DNA of 64,000 nt from NCBI RefSeq assembly GCF_003449015.1, contig NZ_QRGD01000002.1, positions 620,001-684,000 on the forward strand, read 5' to 3'. Position 1 is the stretch's first letter. Every line of letters begins with the position of its first letter. Position numbers and translations under genes: made by a program. This stretch comes from Aureibaculum luteum. GTDB taxonomy: Bacteria > Bacteroidota > Bacteroidia > Flavobacteriales > Flavobacteriaceae. The notes under the pieces are model-generated. The model was not told where the DNA came from. It did not search any database and saw only the letters and a list, made by a program, of their open reading frames with translations. Below are positions 8,398 through 17,851 of the stretch, in pieces.

Positions 8398-9711
8398 ATG
8401 GCAAATATCATCAAAGAGCAACAAGACATTCTTGAAAAATTAAAGATTTATACCCTGAATCCAATGCAAGAAGAAGCCTTGGAGGTTATAGATAATAATG
8501 ATAATACCATCATTTTATCACCTACAGGAACTGGTAAAACCTTGGCCTTTTTATTACCATTAATTGCAAGATTGAATCCTGAATCAAAAGAAGTTCAAGC
8601 ATTGATTATTGTACCTTCTAGAGAGCTGGCTATTCAGATAGAACACGTAATTAGAAACATGGGTTCTGGATATAAAGCCAATGCCATTTATGGCGGAAGA
8701 TCTATTGCAAAAGATAAAATTGAATTGAAACATACGCCTTCTATTCTAATAGGTACGCCTGGTAGACTGTTCGATCATTTTGAGCAAGAACGTTTTTCTA
8801 CAGACGAGATAAGAACCTTAGTCGTAGATGAATATGACATCTCATTTGAAGTAGGGGCTGATGGCGAAATGAAAGATATTATTAGCTATTTACCAAATAT
8901 TGATAAGCGTATTTTTACATCCGCTACCAAAGGAGCGGCTTTACCAAAATATCTAAATATTGGAAAACCAGTAACCCTAAACTATCTTGATGATACTTCA
9001 GGTTCAAAATTGGTAGTAAAAACTATTGTTTCGTCTTCTAAAAACAAACACAATACCGTTGTGGCCTTATTACATGAGTTGGGTAATGAACCCGGTATTA
9101 TTTTTTGTAATAAGAAAGAGCGATTGGAAGATTTAAGTGTCTTTTTAGACAAAAAGAACATTGCACATACCCGTTTTTATGCAGACATGGAGCAACAAGA
9201 AAGAGAACGTGCCTTAATAAAATTAAGAAATGGAAGTGTTTCTATTCTTCTTGCCAGTGATTTAGCATCACGTGGTATTGATGTTCCAGAGATGAAATTC
9301 ATTATTCATTATGAAATTCCCAAAACAGAGATAGCGTATACGCATAGAAATGGAAGAACGGCCAGAGTAAATGCAAAAGGAACGGCATATTTGATAAAAG
9401 GTGATGGTGAAGTCTTTCCAGACTTTGTAGGGAAAGCACCCATTGAAAAATTAACAAATACAGGTGAACGTAAAGCTCAATTTTGGACTACCTTATTTAT
9501 TTCCGGTGGTAGAAAAGATAAAATCTCTAAAGGCGATATTGCAGGACTCTTTTTTAAACAAGGTGAAATTAATAAGGACCAATTGGGCATTATAGAATTA
9601 AAGCCTGATTGTGCTTTTGTAGCTGTTCCTGCTTCAATTGCTACTCAATTGTGTGATAAATTAAACAACACCCGGTTAAAGAAGAAAAAAGTAAGAGTTT
9701 TTAGAATTTAG
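8398..9711 (+). CDS. DEAD-box helicase with DbpA-type RNA-binding domain
   Basis: 437 residues. Motif I 'SPTGTGKT', Ia 'PSREL', Ib 'TPGR', III 'SAT', V 'ASDLASRGID' and VI 'HRNGRTAR' are normal, but motif II reads DEYD (144-147) instead of DEAD. The last 75 residues (from about 'GGRKDKISKGDI' to 'KKVRVFRI') match the RRM-like DbpA C-terminal domain, which in DbpA recognises 23S rRNA hairpin 92. Likely a 50S assembly helicase. Translationally coupled to the previous helicase (2-base gap). The Ala-to-Tyr change in motif II keeps both acidic residues, so ATPase activity is likely retained. Confidence 0.92.
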   Translation: MANIIKEQQDILEKLKIYTLNPMQEEALEVIDNNDNTIILSPTGTGKTLAFLLPLIARLNPESKEVQALIIVPSRELAIQIEHVIRNMGSGYKANAIYGGRSIAKDKIELKHTPSILIGTPGRLFDHFEQERFSTDEIRTLVVDEYDISFEVGADGEMKDIISYLPNIDKRIFTSATKGAALPKYLNIGKPVTLNYLDDTSGSKLVVKTIVSSSKNKHNTVVALLHELGNEPGIIFCNKKERLEDLSVFLDKKNIAHTRFYADMEQQERERALIKLRNGSVSILLASDLASRGIDVPEMKFIIHYEIPKTEIAYTHRNGRTARVNAKGTAYLIKGDGEVFPDFVGKAPIEKLTNTGERKAQFWTTLFISGGRKDKISKGDIAGLFFKQGEINKDQLGIIELKPDCAFVAVPASIATQLCDKLNNTRLKKKKVRVFRI

Positions 9712-9919
9712 CATTTTAGCTAGGGGTAATACCAGAATTACATTCATTTAACTTTCTATGAAGCATTTAACAAAAGCTTGAATCATATTAAACTTTTGTG
9801 TATGCAATAGTGTATGTTTATTGGAAACTCATTTAGTTTTTTCCTTTTGAGAAAGTTGTTATTTGACAATATTTTTCTGTTTTTAAGAAACTAATTGCCC
9901 TCTTGAAAGTCAATTATCA

Positions 9920-9927
9920 TATCTTTG
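9920..9927 (+). promoter_or_regulatory. -7 promoter element TATCTTTG
   Basis: Exact TAnnTTTG with a TTG 22 bases upstream (9895-9897). It lies 20 bases before the ATG at 9948 and overlaps any longer reading frame from 9903, supporting the ATG as start. Confidence 0.65.
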
Positions 9928-9947
9928 CCAATAATTTAAAATTAAAT

Positions 9948-10829
9948 ATGAAAAAACCTACTATCGGATTTATCGGACTCGGCCTAATGGGAGCCAACAT
10001 GGTTGAAAACCTTCAAAAGAGGGGTTACGAGCTAACAGTTATAGATCTAAATAAGGAAGCTGTTGCTACTGTTATCGCTCGCGGTAATGCTAGTGAAGCA
10101 ACTTCGCCAAAAGAATTAGCTGAAAAAAGTGATATCGTAATGCTATGTTTAACCACTTCTGCTGTTGTAGAAAAAATCGTTTATGGCGATGAAGGAATTC
10201 TGGCAGGTATAAAAAAAGGTGCTGTATTGATTGATTTCGGAACATCGATTCCTGAATCTACTAAAAAAATAGGTAAAGACCTTGCCAATAAAGGTGCCGG
10301 CATGATTGATGCTCCACTAGGTCGCACACCAGCTCATGCCAAAGATGGACTACTAAACATTATGGCAGCTGGAGATAAAGAAACCTTTGAAAAAGTGAAA
10401 CCTGTTCTTGACGAGCAAGGTGAAAACGTATTCTATCTAGGTGCTCTCGGTGCTGGTCATACAACGAAGTTAATTAACAATTTTATGGGAATGACTACTG
10501 TTGTAGCGATGTCACAGGCTTTCGCCGCTGCTAAACTTGCAGGTGTAGATGGACAGCAGCTTTTTGATATTATGTCATCTGGCCCATCTAATTCACCTTT
10601 TATGAAATTCTGTAAACACTACGCTGTAGATAACGTAAGTGATTTAGGATTTTCAATTGCAAATGCCAATAAAGATCTAGGCTATTTCGTACAGATGATG
10701 AAAGATCTTGGTACAGTTTCCCAGATTGCTGAAGCAACTTCGGGTAACCTTCAGGCAGCTTTCGATGCTGATATGGGAAGTGAAAATGTTCCAGAAATTT
10801 TCGATTATTTTATGAAGCTAAAAAAGTAG
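9948..10829 (+). CDS. NAD(P)-dependent oxidoreductase, 3-hydroxyisobutyrate dehydrogenase family
   Basis: 293 residues. N-terminal Rossmann fold 'GFIGLGLMGANM', the linking 'LIDFGTSIPEST' substrate loop, and the catalytic lysine in 'TTKLINNFMGM'. C-terminal all-helical dimerisation domain. The family includes 3-hydroxyisobutyrate dehydrogenase, tartronate semialdehyde reductase and GLYR-type succinic/glyoxylic semialdehyde reductases; the substrate cannot be chosen here. Codon use is odd: by my count about 20 of 25 leucines use CTN, whereas neighbours use mostly TTA/TTG. This suggests recent transfer from a less AT-biased relative. Monocistronic with its own promoter. Confidence 0.9.
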   Translation: MKKPTIGFIGLGLMGANMVENLQKRGYELTVIDLNKEAVATVIARGNASEATSPKELAEKSDIVMLCLTTSAVVEKIVYGDEGILAGIKKGAVLIDFGTSIPESTKKIGKDLANKGAGMIDAPLGRTPAHAKDGLLNIMAAGDKETFEKVKPVLDEQGENVFYLGALGAGHTTKLINNFMGMTTVVAMSQAFAAAKLAGVDGQQLFDIMSSGPSNSPFMKFCKHYAVDNVSDLGFSIANANKDLGYFVQMMKDLGTVSQIAEATSGNLQAAFDADMGSENVPEIFDYFMKLKK

Positions 10830-10995
10830 TTGGCATTTTATTTTTTAATAAAACTGATGCTTTATGGTTTTGATCTTAGTAGATTTCACTTTAATAGCTG
10901 ATTTCGATAGGGTACACAACGGGAAGTTTTAAGTATTTCTTAAGGTTATTTTAGTATGCCGTATTTCAGGTCAGTTTCTGAATCTAAATAAATAA

Positions 10996-11072
10996 CGCAA
11001 AGAATACGAAGAAATTAATTACAAACAGTAATAATTTTTGCGTTCTTTGCGAAAACCTTAGCGGTCTTTACG
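10996..11072. repeat. Intergenic inverted repeat CGCAAAGAA / TTCTTTGCG
   Basis: 9-bp inverted repeat (10996-11004 and 11043-11051), with a further related word 'gcggtctttacg' at 11061-11072. It lies between the dehydrogenase and the SDR gene. Words like this recur between genes in Bacteroidota; the function is unknown. Confidence 0.4.
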
Positions 11073-11118
11073 TGAAATCTTTCATATGATTCACATCCTT
11101 TTAAATGATAATAAGTAA

Positions 11119-12675
11119 ATGCAGAAAGAGCATCAAGAAAAAAATACAACACCAGAAATTTCATCAGAAGAAATTGATAAGTGCATTGCTATACTTGAAC
11201 AATTAGTTACGGATACCGATCAAATTTTTGACATTCCCAAAGTAAAGCGTACCGCTTTATTAAAAGCGTCAGGAATGCTTTCTAGACCAAGTAGAGAAGA
11301 ATTTTCTCGTAGAAAAAAGGATGGAAAGAAAGCTGCAAAACGGAAGCGAGCCGCAAGAGATAGAGCTGCTCGTAAAGAAACGGGGATTAGAAGTGCACGT
11401 GAAGCAGTCGTATTTACTGCACCTAAATTATTAGGAGCTGCTGCCTTAGAAGAAAAAGAACAATTAGAATTAGAATCGCCTAGAAACTGTTACGTCTGTA
11501 AAGCCGTATTTACAAAATTGCATCACTTCTATGACACTATGTGTACCGAATGTGGCGATTTTAACTATGCAAAACGTTTTCAGAATGCCGATGTAAAAGG
11601 GCAAGTTGCAGTTATTACAGGTTCTCGTCTAAAAATTGGTTATCATATAACTTTAATGTTATTAAGAGGTGGTGCAACCGTTATTGCTACCACACGTTTT
11701 CCAGTAGATTCTGCATTACGTTTCTCTAAAGAAGCTGATTTTACGGAGTGGGGACATCGTTTAAAAATTCACGGACTTGATTTACGACACATACCAAGTG
11801 TTGAAATCTTTTGTAATTATATTGAGCACAACTATGATAGCTTAGATATTTTAATAAACAATGCTGCTCAAACAGTACGTCGTCCTGCAGGTTTTTATTC
11901 CCATTTAATGGAAAATGAAGAACGACCTATAGATTCGTTACCAAAATTTGCTAGAGATTTACTGCAAGATCATGTAGGTTGTTTAGATGAATTGAAAGTA
12001 TTGACTTCTGGAGCCTCTTCTACTAAAAACATGCCAGTAACATGGCACGGTCCCGAACCCGGAATTGGTTTAAGGGCTTCTGCAAAATTGTCTCAAATAC
12101 CGTATAGTTTTGACAATACACTAGTTGCTCAAGAGGTGTTCCCTGAAGGGCAATTGGATGCAGATTTACAACAAGTAGATTTAAGAAAAACCAACAGCTG
12201 GCGTTTAAAACTCGGTGAAATAGAAACCACTGAAATGATAGAAGTTCAGTTAGTGAACTCCGTAGCACCTTTTGTGTTATGTAATCGCCTTTCTGAATTG
12301 ATGAAAAAAAGCAATACGGGTCAAAAACATATTATTAATGTTTCTGCAATGGAAGGAAAGTTCCACCGCTTTTTTAAGGAAAGTCGCCACCCGCATACCA
12401 ATATGGCAAAAGCTGCTTTAAATATGTTAACACATACTTCTGCAAGAGCCTTAGCCAAAGATGGTATTTTTATGAATGCCGTTGACACGGGATGGGTTAC
12501 CGATGAAGATCCTGCTGAATTGGCCAAAAGAAAACAAGATTTACACGACTTTCAACCACCGTTAGATATTGTAGATGGTGCTGCACGAGTTATGGATCCT
12601 CTTTTTGATGGTATCAATACAGGCAAGCATTGGTGCGGTCAGTTTCTAAAAGATTATAAACCTATTGATTGGTAA
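11119..12675 (+). CDS. Unusual SDR-family protein with basic N-terminus and zinc ribbon
   Basis: 518 residues. Residues 1-60 are helical; 60-90 are very rich in Arg/Lys (nucleic-acid-like). A CxxC-x14-CxxC zinc ribbon is at C124, C127, C142, C145, followed by a Rossmann/SDR domain from about 160. The SDR motifs are altered: TGxxxGIG reads TGSRLKIG (167-174) and NNAG reads NNAA (247-250). The catalytic serine is kept (S409 in 'NVSAMEG'), but the YxxxK tyrosine is Thr (T427) with the Lys kept (K431). An insertion of about 70 residues precedes the active site. It could bind a nucleotide cofactor without normal reductase activity, or use another acid. It is followed 1 base later by a VF530 DNA-binding protein, which with the basic N-terminus hints at a nucleic-acid-linked role. 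Function unknown. Confidence 0.8.
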   Translation: MQKEHQEKNTTPEISSEEIDKCIAILEQLVTDTDQIFDIPKVKRTALLKASGMLSRPSREEFSRRKKDGKKAAKRKRAARDRAARKETGIRSAREAVVFTAPKLLGAAALEEKEQLELESPRNCYVCKAVFTKLHHFYDTMCTECGDFNYAKRFQNADVKGQVAVITGSRLKIGYHITLMLLRGGATVIATTRFPVDSALRFSKEADFTEWGHRLKIHGLDLRHIPSVEIFCNYIEHNYDSLDILINNAAQTVRRPAGFYSHLMENEERPIDSLPKFARDLLQDHVGCLDELKVLTSGASSTKNMPVTWHGPEPGIGLRASAKLSQIPYSFDNTLVAQEVFPEGQLDADLQQVDLRKTNSWRLKLGEIETTEMIEVQLVNSVAPFVLCNRLSELMKKSNTGQKHIINVSAMEGKFHRFFKESRHPHTNMAKAALNMLTHTSARALAKDGIFMNAVDTGWVTDEDPAELAKRKQDLHDFQPPLDIVDGAARVMDPLFDGINTGKHWCGQFLKDYKPIDW

Positions 12676-12676
12676 T

Positions 12677-12901
12677 ATGAGTACAGAACAACCTAACAAT
12701 CCGTTACACGGTTTAAAGCTCGCTAAAATATTAGATGACCTTGTAGACCATTATGGCTGGGATGGCTTAGACCAACGTATAAAAATTAACTGTTTTCATT
12801 CCAATCCCACGGTAAAATCAAGCCTAAAGTTTTTACGAAAAACACAATGGGCAAGAGATAAAGTAGAAAGGTTATATTTAAATACGAACTTTAAAAAGTA
12901 A
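12677..12901 (+). CDS. VF530 family (DUF2132) DNA-binding protein
   Basis: 74 residues. '[24 protein letters not shown]', 'INCF' and '[11 protein letters not shown]'-like signatures ('[20 protein letters not shown]') are the VF530 family hallmark; the family is named after a Vibrio fischeri protein with a DNA-binding fold. The ATG at 12677 is one base after the SDR stop codon, so the two are translationally coupled. Role unknown; the tight pairing suggests a shared task. Confidence 0.88.
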   Translation: MSTEQPNNPLHGLKLAKILDDLVDHYGWDGLDQRIKINCFHSNPTVKSSLKFLRKTQWARDKVERLYLNTNFKK

Positions 12902-12957
12902 CGATTTCTTTATAATTTTCCCACAACAATAAGATGTAACTCTTGCTTAATCTTTGA

Positions 12958-14454
12958 TTACTGAACACTAATAGAAGACAACAGAAGATTCCATCCCGTT
13001 GAGGCGTCCCAAATTGATTTAGATTTATAGGTACTTGCTAAGCGTATGGCATATTCTGGTCGTTCGTATATAGTCGAATCTGAATCAGGTAGATTAATAA
13101 ACAATTCATAGTTCCCTTTCGACAATTCTTCTGGCCATTCAGCATTGAGTTTAATTGTTTGTAGTTCATCTGTATACCAATACCTAGGATCTGTGTCAAT
13201 TTTCATTTTATGGACTTTTTGACTTTCAATATTACGCAATACAAGTTCTACAATCCTGTAATTATAAGTAGAAGCATAGCCATCATTAACAAGATCTAAC
13301 TCGATATCTAATTTTTCTCCATTTCTTATTACTGATGGATAAACACCACGCTTTAGGACAAAACGATATCCCAAATTTCTTTTAATTTCATCTATACATA
13401 TGTTTGTCCAATCACCATTAACAGCACCAGACCAAGAGGTGTTTAAGAATGATGTATGAAACCTTTTTAAATAATGTTGTGCTTTTCCACCTTCTGATTC
13501 ACAATCATTTTCTGGACTATATACATCTTCACCATTTAAACCGCCAGGACAAGTTTCGCCTCCAAAGACCAAAAATTTCGTTTCTGCTGCTATATAAGGT
13601 TTTAAGTTTAGCGTGTCACTTACAGCGGGCCATTCATGAAAGGAATTGTAAGTCCAATAATCATCATAATTTGCCATGATACAATCGTTATGATGACCAA
13701 GTCTTGATATTGCAGTCCCTTTAAATGCTTCTTTTTCGGTTAAAGGTTTAGCCTTTGCTGGATGAGCATCTTTACCATCAAGAAAACGTAATTTATAATA
13801 AGGTGCACGTATTTGAATCATTCTTGACTCTGGAACAACTTCTAGCAATTTATTTATAACTTCTGAACGGTCAAGCCAATGTTGTTCTGTGACAGGTCCA
13901 TGCTCTAAATCACCAAAATAATCTGAATAAAATTGTTCTCCCCATGGACCAATGAGTCCCATTTGAACTACTGCAATAACATCCGTGTTTTTATCTAAAA
14001 GAGGTTTTAATTGATCTAAATGTGTTAAAATAGTTTCTTTTGGAGCATCATTAAAAGGAGGTGTACAGCAAGTATCACTATAGGTAAACCTAAGTATTAT
14101 TTTATTACCAACCTCTCTAACAATGTCCATATCTTTTTGAATTTTGAGTAAGACATCAGCCGTCAAAGGTTTATCCTTAAAAGTATTAAACTGATATGAC
14201 CTGTATGTTAAAGTACTACCTACTTGAAACCCACCTGCTGCTGGGTTTGGCTCCCTTAAGTTAATTAATTCTTCTGCATCTAATTGTTTAAAATCGCTCA
14301 TTTTAGTACCAAATGGTCTATAAAAACCACGCTCAGGATTTGTAAATTCCTGCAAATCTGTCTGGTACGTTACAATTGTAGGTTTATTGTTTCTATTAGA
14401 ACATGAAGCAACTAATAATAATACGAGTATAAAAAATATAGATTTTCTAACCAT
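12958..14454 (-). CDS. DUF4832/DUF4874 lipoprotein, glycoside-hydrolase-like
   Basis: 498 residues from the ATG at 14454. Lipobox 'VASC' with Cys18 gives an exported lipoprotein. Residues about 35-330 match DUF4874 (begins 'FTNPERGFYRPF', with 'GLIGPWGE' and 'RAPYYK'), a TIM-barrel related to glycoside hydrolases. The C-terminal beta-sandwich (about 375-495) matches DUF4832, a carbohydrate-binding-like fold. Acidic residues in 'GPWGE' and 'GGETC' are candidate catalytic groups. Likely acts on an extracellular polysaccharide, but activity is unproven for this family. Monocistronic, convergent with VF530. Confidence 0.82.
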   Translation of the reverse strand: MVRKSIFFILVLLLVASCSNRNNKPTIVTYQTDLQEFTNPERGFYRPFGTKMSDFKQLDAEELINLREPNPAAGGFQVGSTLTYRSYQFNTFKDKPLTADVLLKIQKDMDIVREVGNKIILRFTYSDTCCTPPFNDAPKETILTHLDQLKPLLDKNTDVIAVVQMGLIGPWGEQFYSDYFGDLEHGPVTEQHWLDRSEVINKLLEVVPESRMIQIRAPYYKLRFLDGKDAHPAKAKPLTEKEAFKGTAISRLGHHNDCIMANYDDYWTYNSFHEWPAVSDTLNLKPYIAAETKFLVFGGETCPGGLNGEDVYSPENDCESEGGKAQHYLKRFHTSFLNTSWSGAVNGDWTNICIDEIKRNLGYRFVLKRGVYPSVIRNGEKLDIELDLVNDGYASTYNYRIVELVLRNIESQKVHKMKIDTDPRYWYTDELQTIKLNAEWPEELSKGNYELFINLPDSDSTIYERPEYAIRLASTYKSKSIWDASTGWNLLLSSISVQ

Positions 14455-14933
14455 TTTTTTTATAATTTTAATAATGACCATTGTAAAAGTATTGACATGT
14501 GTTTAAGCACATTTGTTATGTAATCAAATTTATAACAAATTATTTGACTAGTAATATTATAATAATTACAATACAATAAAAACTGATAATTTCACAACTA
14601 TCATTGCGGTTAGGCTAATGATTCTTCAAAGAAATTGTATTATTTCTGTACATTTTATTTCTTACTCGTTTATTCTATTTGCAAGAAAGTTGCTTACTAA
14701 TTTTAACATAAAAATATTGATTTAAATAATTTTTAAAACCCTTCTTAAAATTTAGTTTGAATTTTTTACGTAAAACCCAATGAACTAGAGATATAACAAA
14801 AAAGTTGTATTTAAAAACTAAAATTAATAAACAATAATCGTTTTTTAATATTTAAGATTTACTTTTACCCACTTTTTAATCCAATTATTATCGTATTAAA
14901 ATACATATATATTATTATTATAAATTAAAAGCT
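14455..14933. other. AT-rich divergent intergenic region
   Basis: Separates the minus-strand DUF4832 gene from plus-strand rimK. No gene is supported. A short spaced inverted repeat TGATA-N10-TATCA lies at 14584-14603. No exact TAnnTTTG element near the rimK start was found. Otherwise nothing distinctive. Confidence 0.5.
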
Positions 14934-15812
14934 ATGAAATTCGCTATACTATCTGCAAACCCCAATCTATACTCAACAAAAAGAATAAAGGAAGCTGGTG
15001 AAAAAAAGGGTCATGAAATGATCATTATCGATCATACAAAATGTGACCTTGTTATTGAAAAAAAGAAACCTATTGTAATTTATAAGGATCAAGAAATAAC
15101 AGATGTACATGCTGTAATTCCGCGAATTGGAGCTTCTGTAACCTTTTTTGGGACTGCCGTTGTACGACAGTTTGAAATGATGAAAATTTTTACTGCTACA
15201 GAGTCACAGGCATTGGTAAGGTCTAGAGACAAATTAAGAAGTCTTCAAATTTTAGCTAGAGCTGGTCTTGATTTACCAAAAACAGTTTTTAGTAATTATT
15301 CGAAAAATGTAAGTAATATTATTGATAAGGTAGGTGGTGCACCACTTGTCATAAAACTATTAGAAGGTACACAGGGACTTGGTGTAGTGTTGGCTGATAA
15401 TAGAAATTCAGCGGAATCAATTTTAGAAGCGTTTAATGGCTTACAAGCTCGAGTTATTGTTCAAGAGTTTGTAAAAGAAGCAAAAGGGGCTGATTTACGT
15501 GCTTTTATTGTAGACGGAGTTGTTGTAGGTGCCATGAAAAGACAGGGCAAAGAAGGTGAGTTCAGATCAAATTTACACAGAGGAGGATCTGCAAATATTA
15601 TTGAATTAACAGATGAAGAAGAAAATGCAGCATTGAAAGCAGCCAGGGTAATGGGATTGGGCATTGCCGGTGTAGACATGTTACAATCTGAGAGAGGCCC
15701 ATTAATTTTAGAAGTCAACTCTTCACCTGGACTTGAAGGTATTGAGAGTGCTACAGGTAAAGACATTGCGACTCAAATTATTAAATACATAGAAAGAAAT
15801 GCAGATCACTAA
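14934..15812 (+). CDS. rimK: RimK, ribosomal protein S6--L-glutamate ligase
   Basis: 292 residues, full family length. ATP-grasp ligase that adds glutamates to the C-terminus of ribosomal protein S6. It has a RimK N-terminal domain (1-95, '[12 protein letters not shown]'), the ATP-grasp lid '[14 protein letters not shown]', the substrate-binding loop '[10 protein letters not shown]' and the Mg-binding '[15 protein letters not shown]'. Cytoplasmic. Followed 95 bases later by the retropepsin-like RimB homologue, its usual genomic partner, which supports the assignment. Confidence 0.93.
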   Translation: MKFAILSANPNLYSTKRIKEAGEKKGHEMIIIDHTKCDLVIEKKKPIVIYKDQEITDVHAVIPRIGASVTFFGTAVVRQFEMMKIFTATESQALVRSRDKLRSLQILARAGLDLPKTVFSNYSKNVSNIIDKVGGAPLVIKLLEGTQGLGVVLADNRNSAESILEAFNGLQARVIVQEFVKEAKGADLRAFIVDGVVVGAMKRQGKEGEFRSNLHRGGSANIIELTDEEENAALKAARVMGLGIAGVDMLQSERGPLILEVNSSPGLEGIESATGKDIATQIIKYIERNADH

Positions 15813-15907
15813 AATTGCGTTTTCAAGTAATTCTGTTTTAAAAGTGAAGTTATGATTCAAATCTCAGTGGTATATTAATTATAATATAAATAAATAGATT
15901 AAAAATA

Positions 15908-16390
15908 TTGGAAATAGAGAAACTGAAAGTAATAGGAAGTGAAGAATGGTGTTCATTCGATGAATTAAAAATTCCGGCTATTCTTGCTAGAATTGATTCT
16001 GGAGCAAAAACTTCTTCAATTCAAGCAAAGAAAATCAAATTATTCACAAAGAATAATGAAGATTGGGTCCAATTTGTTGTGTATCCCTTACAGAAAAATA
16101 AAAGTATTAGCGTGACATGTGAAGCGAAATTTTTTGACAAAAGATTGATTAAGAATTCTTTTGGCACTTCAGAAGAACGAATTATTATAAAAACTCCTAT
16201 TACCATAGGTGAAGACACCTTTGATATTGAACTTTCACTAGCGAACCGCAGTGCTATGCAATTTGCAATGCTTCTTGGTCGCAATGCTATTGCTCATCGC
16301 TATGTCATTCATTCTGGTGTTAAACAAGTGCAAAACAAAATTTTAAGAAAAGTGGCTCTTACAAAATATAAACCTAAGCAGATTGATTAA
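15908..16390 (+). CDS. RimB-type retropepsin-like aspartic protease
   Basis: 160 residues. 'ARIDSGAKTSSI' (about 27-38) carries the single DSGA aspartic-protease motif of the COG4067/RimB family (PF05618, formerly 'ATP-dependent Zn protease'). 'MLLGRNAI' near residue 123 is the second conserved block. The family forms retroviral-protease-like dimers and in Pseudomonas RimB works with RimK on S6 glutamate tails. No ATG lies before the catalytic motif; the frame begins with TTG at 15908, which is the likely start and may keep expression low. Probably co-transcribed with rimK. Confidence 0.85.
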   Translation: MEIEKLKVIGSEEWCSFDELKIPAILARIDSGAKTSSIQAKKIKLFTKNNEDWVQFVVYPLQKNKSISVTCEAKFFDKRLIKNSFGTSEERIIIKTPITIGEDTFDIELSLANRSAMQFAMLLGRNAIAHRYVIHSGVKQVQNKILRKVALTKYKPKQID

Positions 16391-16462
16391 TATATAACAG
16401 TTTTTTATAATATTAAAGTTATTCATTAATTATATATCTGTATAAGCTTATAAACGTGCATT

Positions 16463-17851
16463 TTAAAACAAATTTAATACTTTTAACAAATTTGATTTAC
16501 CATTAAATAATTTATATTCAGTATCTATAGATTTTAATTGACTTTCAATGAATTTAACTTCCCTGTAATTCACCAAAAAAAGTGAACTTTCACCGAGACT
16601 AAACATACGTTGTTCACTTTTTACAAGCTTTTTATAATCAACGACAATAGCTAGCAAAAGATCATGTTGCTTTTTATATGATTCAATTTCCATTAAAGTT
16701 GCTTTAACTTTATTGTTTACAACAACTGTAGCGGCCGAAATATCAAATTGCACATCTTGTAACTTTATTTTTGTTAATCTTAAATCGGCTCGTTCCTTTC
16801 TTAAAAACAATGGAAAACTAACACTTAACCCATTCTTATAGTTAGTGGTATTTAATCCGTCAATTGAATTATAATCCGTTGTTAAAAAGTTATACTCTAA
16901 GTCAATTTTTGGCAAGAGATTATTAGATTTTAATCGTTTATCAACAGTTAATATTTCTTTTTTCACCTGTAATTCCTGTAATTTAGGATGCTGTTCTATT
17001 AAATTTTCAGTACTATTTAATAGTGAGCTGTTTAAAACAATATCAATTTTATCTATCATAAATATATCTGGATATATAGACGATTCCAATTCTAATGGTA
17101 CATTATTTTGTAACCACAAATAATTTGAAAGTTCTAATGTAGATTTTTTATATCCAATTATGGACTTTTCATAATCTAGCATTCTATTTTTTAAATTTAT
17201 GCTTGCTTCCAGCGTATCAACTGCCGGTTTATCACCAGCTGAATAACTTTTTTTAACATTTTCGAATCGTATTTCTGCATTTATCAGAAAATCTGCATAC
17301 ACAACGTTAGCTTTATAATTTTTTAACCAGTTGAAATAAGTAGTTATAGAATTATATATAATATCATTAACTACCAATTGCTGCTTTAAGGAAGCCTGTT
17401 TTAAATATAATTTAGCTTTTTTTAAGGTAGCCATCCGTTTATTGGTCAATAAGCCTTTGGCAAGAGATAACGAAACACCTACGCTATACAAACCGTCATC
17501 AGGTGTTTTAAATTCAGAGTTAAGGTAGGTTCCATCATTATTTTCATAATTAGCCTTTAAGTCTACACCATACCATGTTGGTATTTTAAAAGAAGAATTT
17601 AATTTGTTATAATATCCTGTTCCTTTAAACTTTTTACTACTATAATCAACTTCTATTTTTGGATCAAAAGCCCCACGTGCCTTTAACAATTTAGCTTCAC
17701 TATCTGAAATTAACAATTGAGCTTGCTTTACTATGGGATGATACTTTTTAACATACCCTAATAATTCCTCGAGAGTTAAAACAGTATCTTTTTGTTGTGA
17801 AAATCCAATTGAAAAACACAAAAATAAAAGCAGGGTTAATATTTTTTGCAT
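16463..17851 (-). CDS. TolC-family outer membrane efflux protein
   Basis: 462 residues. Signal peptide of about 18 residues ending 'GFSQQ'. Two OEP repeats rich in coiled coil, with conserved 'LVNYREVKFIESQ' near the C-terminus. Forms the outer-membrane channel of a tripartite exporter. The ATG shares one base with the stop of the HlyD gene (TAATG), so translation is coupled. Last gene of the TetR-ABC-HlyD-TolC operon. Confidence 0.92.
   Translation of the reverse strand: MQKILTLLLFLCFSIGFSQQKDTVLTLEELLGYVKKYHPIVKQAQLLISDSEAKLLKARGAFDPKIEVDYSSKKFKGTGYYNKLNSSFKIPTWYGVDLKANYENNDGTYLNSEFKTPDDGLYSVGVSLSLAKGLLTNKRMATLKKAKLYLKQASLKQQLVVNDIIYNSITTYFNWLKNYKANVVYADFLINAEIRFENVKKSYSAGDKPAVDTLEASINLKNRMLDYEKSIIGYKKSTLELSNYLWLQNNVPLELESSIYPDIFMIDKIDIVLNSSLLNSTENLIEQHPKLQELQVKKEILTVDKRLKSNNLLPKIDLEYNFLTTDYNSIDGLNTTNYKNGLSVSFPLFLRKERADLRLTKIKLQDVQFDISAATVVVNNKVKATLMEIESYKKQHDLLLAIVVDYKKLVKSEQRMFSLGESSLFLVNYREVKFIESQLKSIDTEYKLFNGKSNLLKVLNLF

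Noticed and set aside
13449-13679. Plus-strand frame inside the DUF4832 gene
   Set aside because: A shadow of a strongly supported minus-strand lipoprotein gene; His/Leu-rich nonsense composition.
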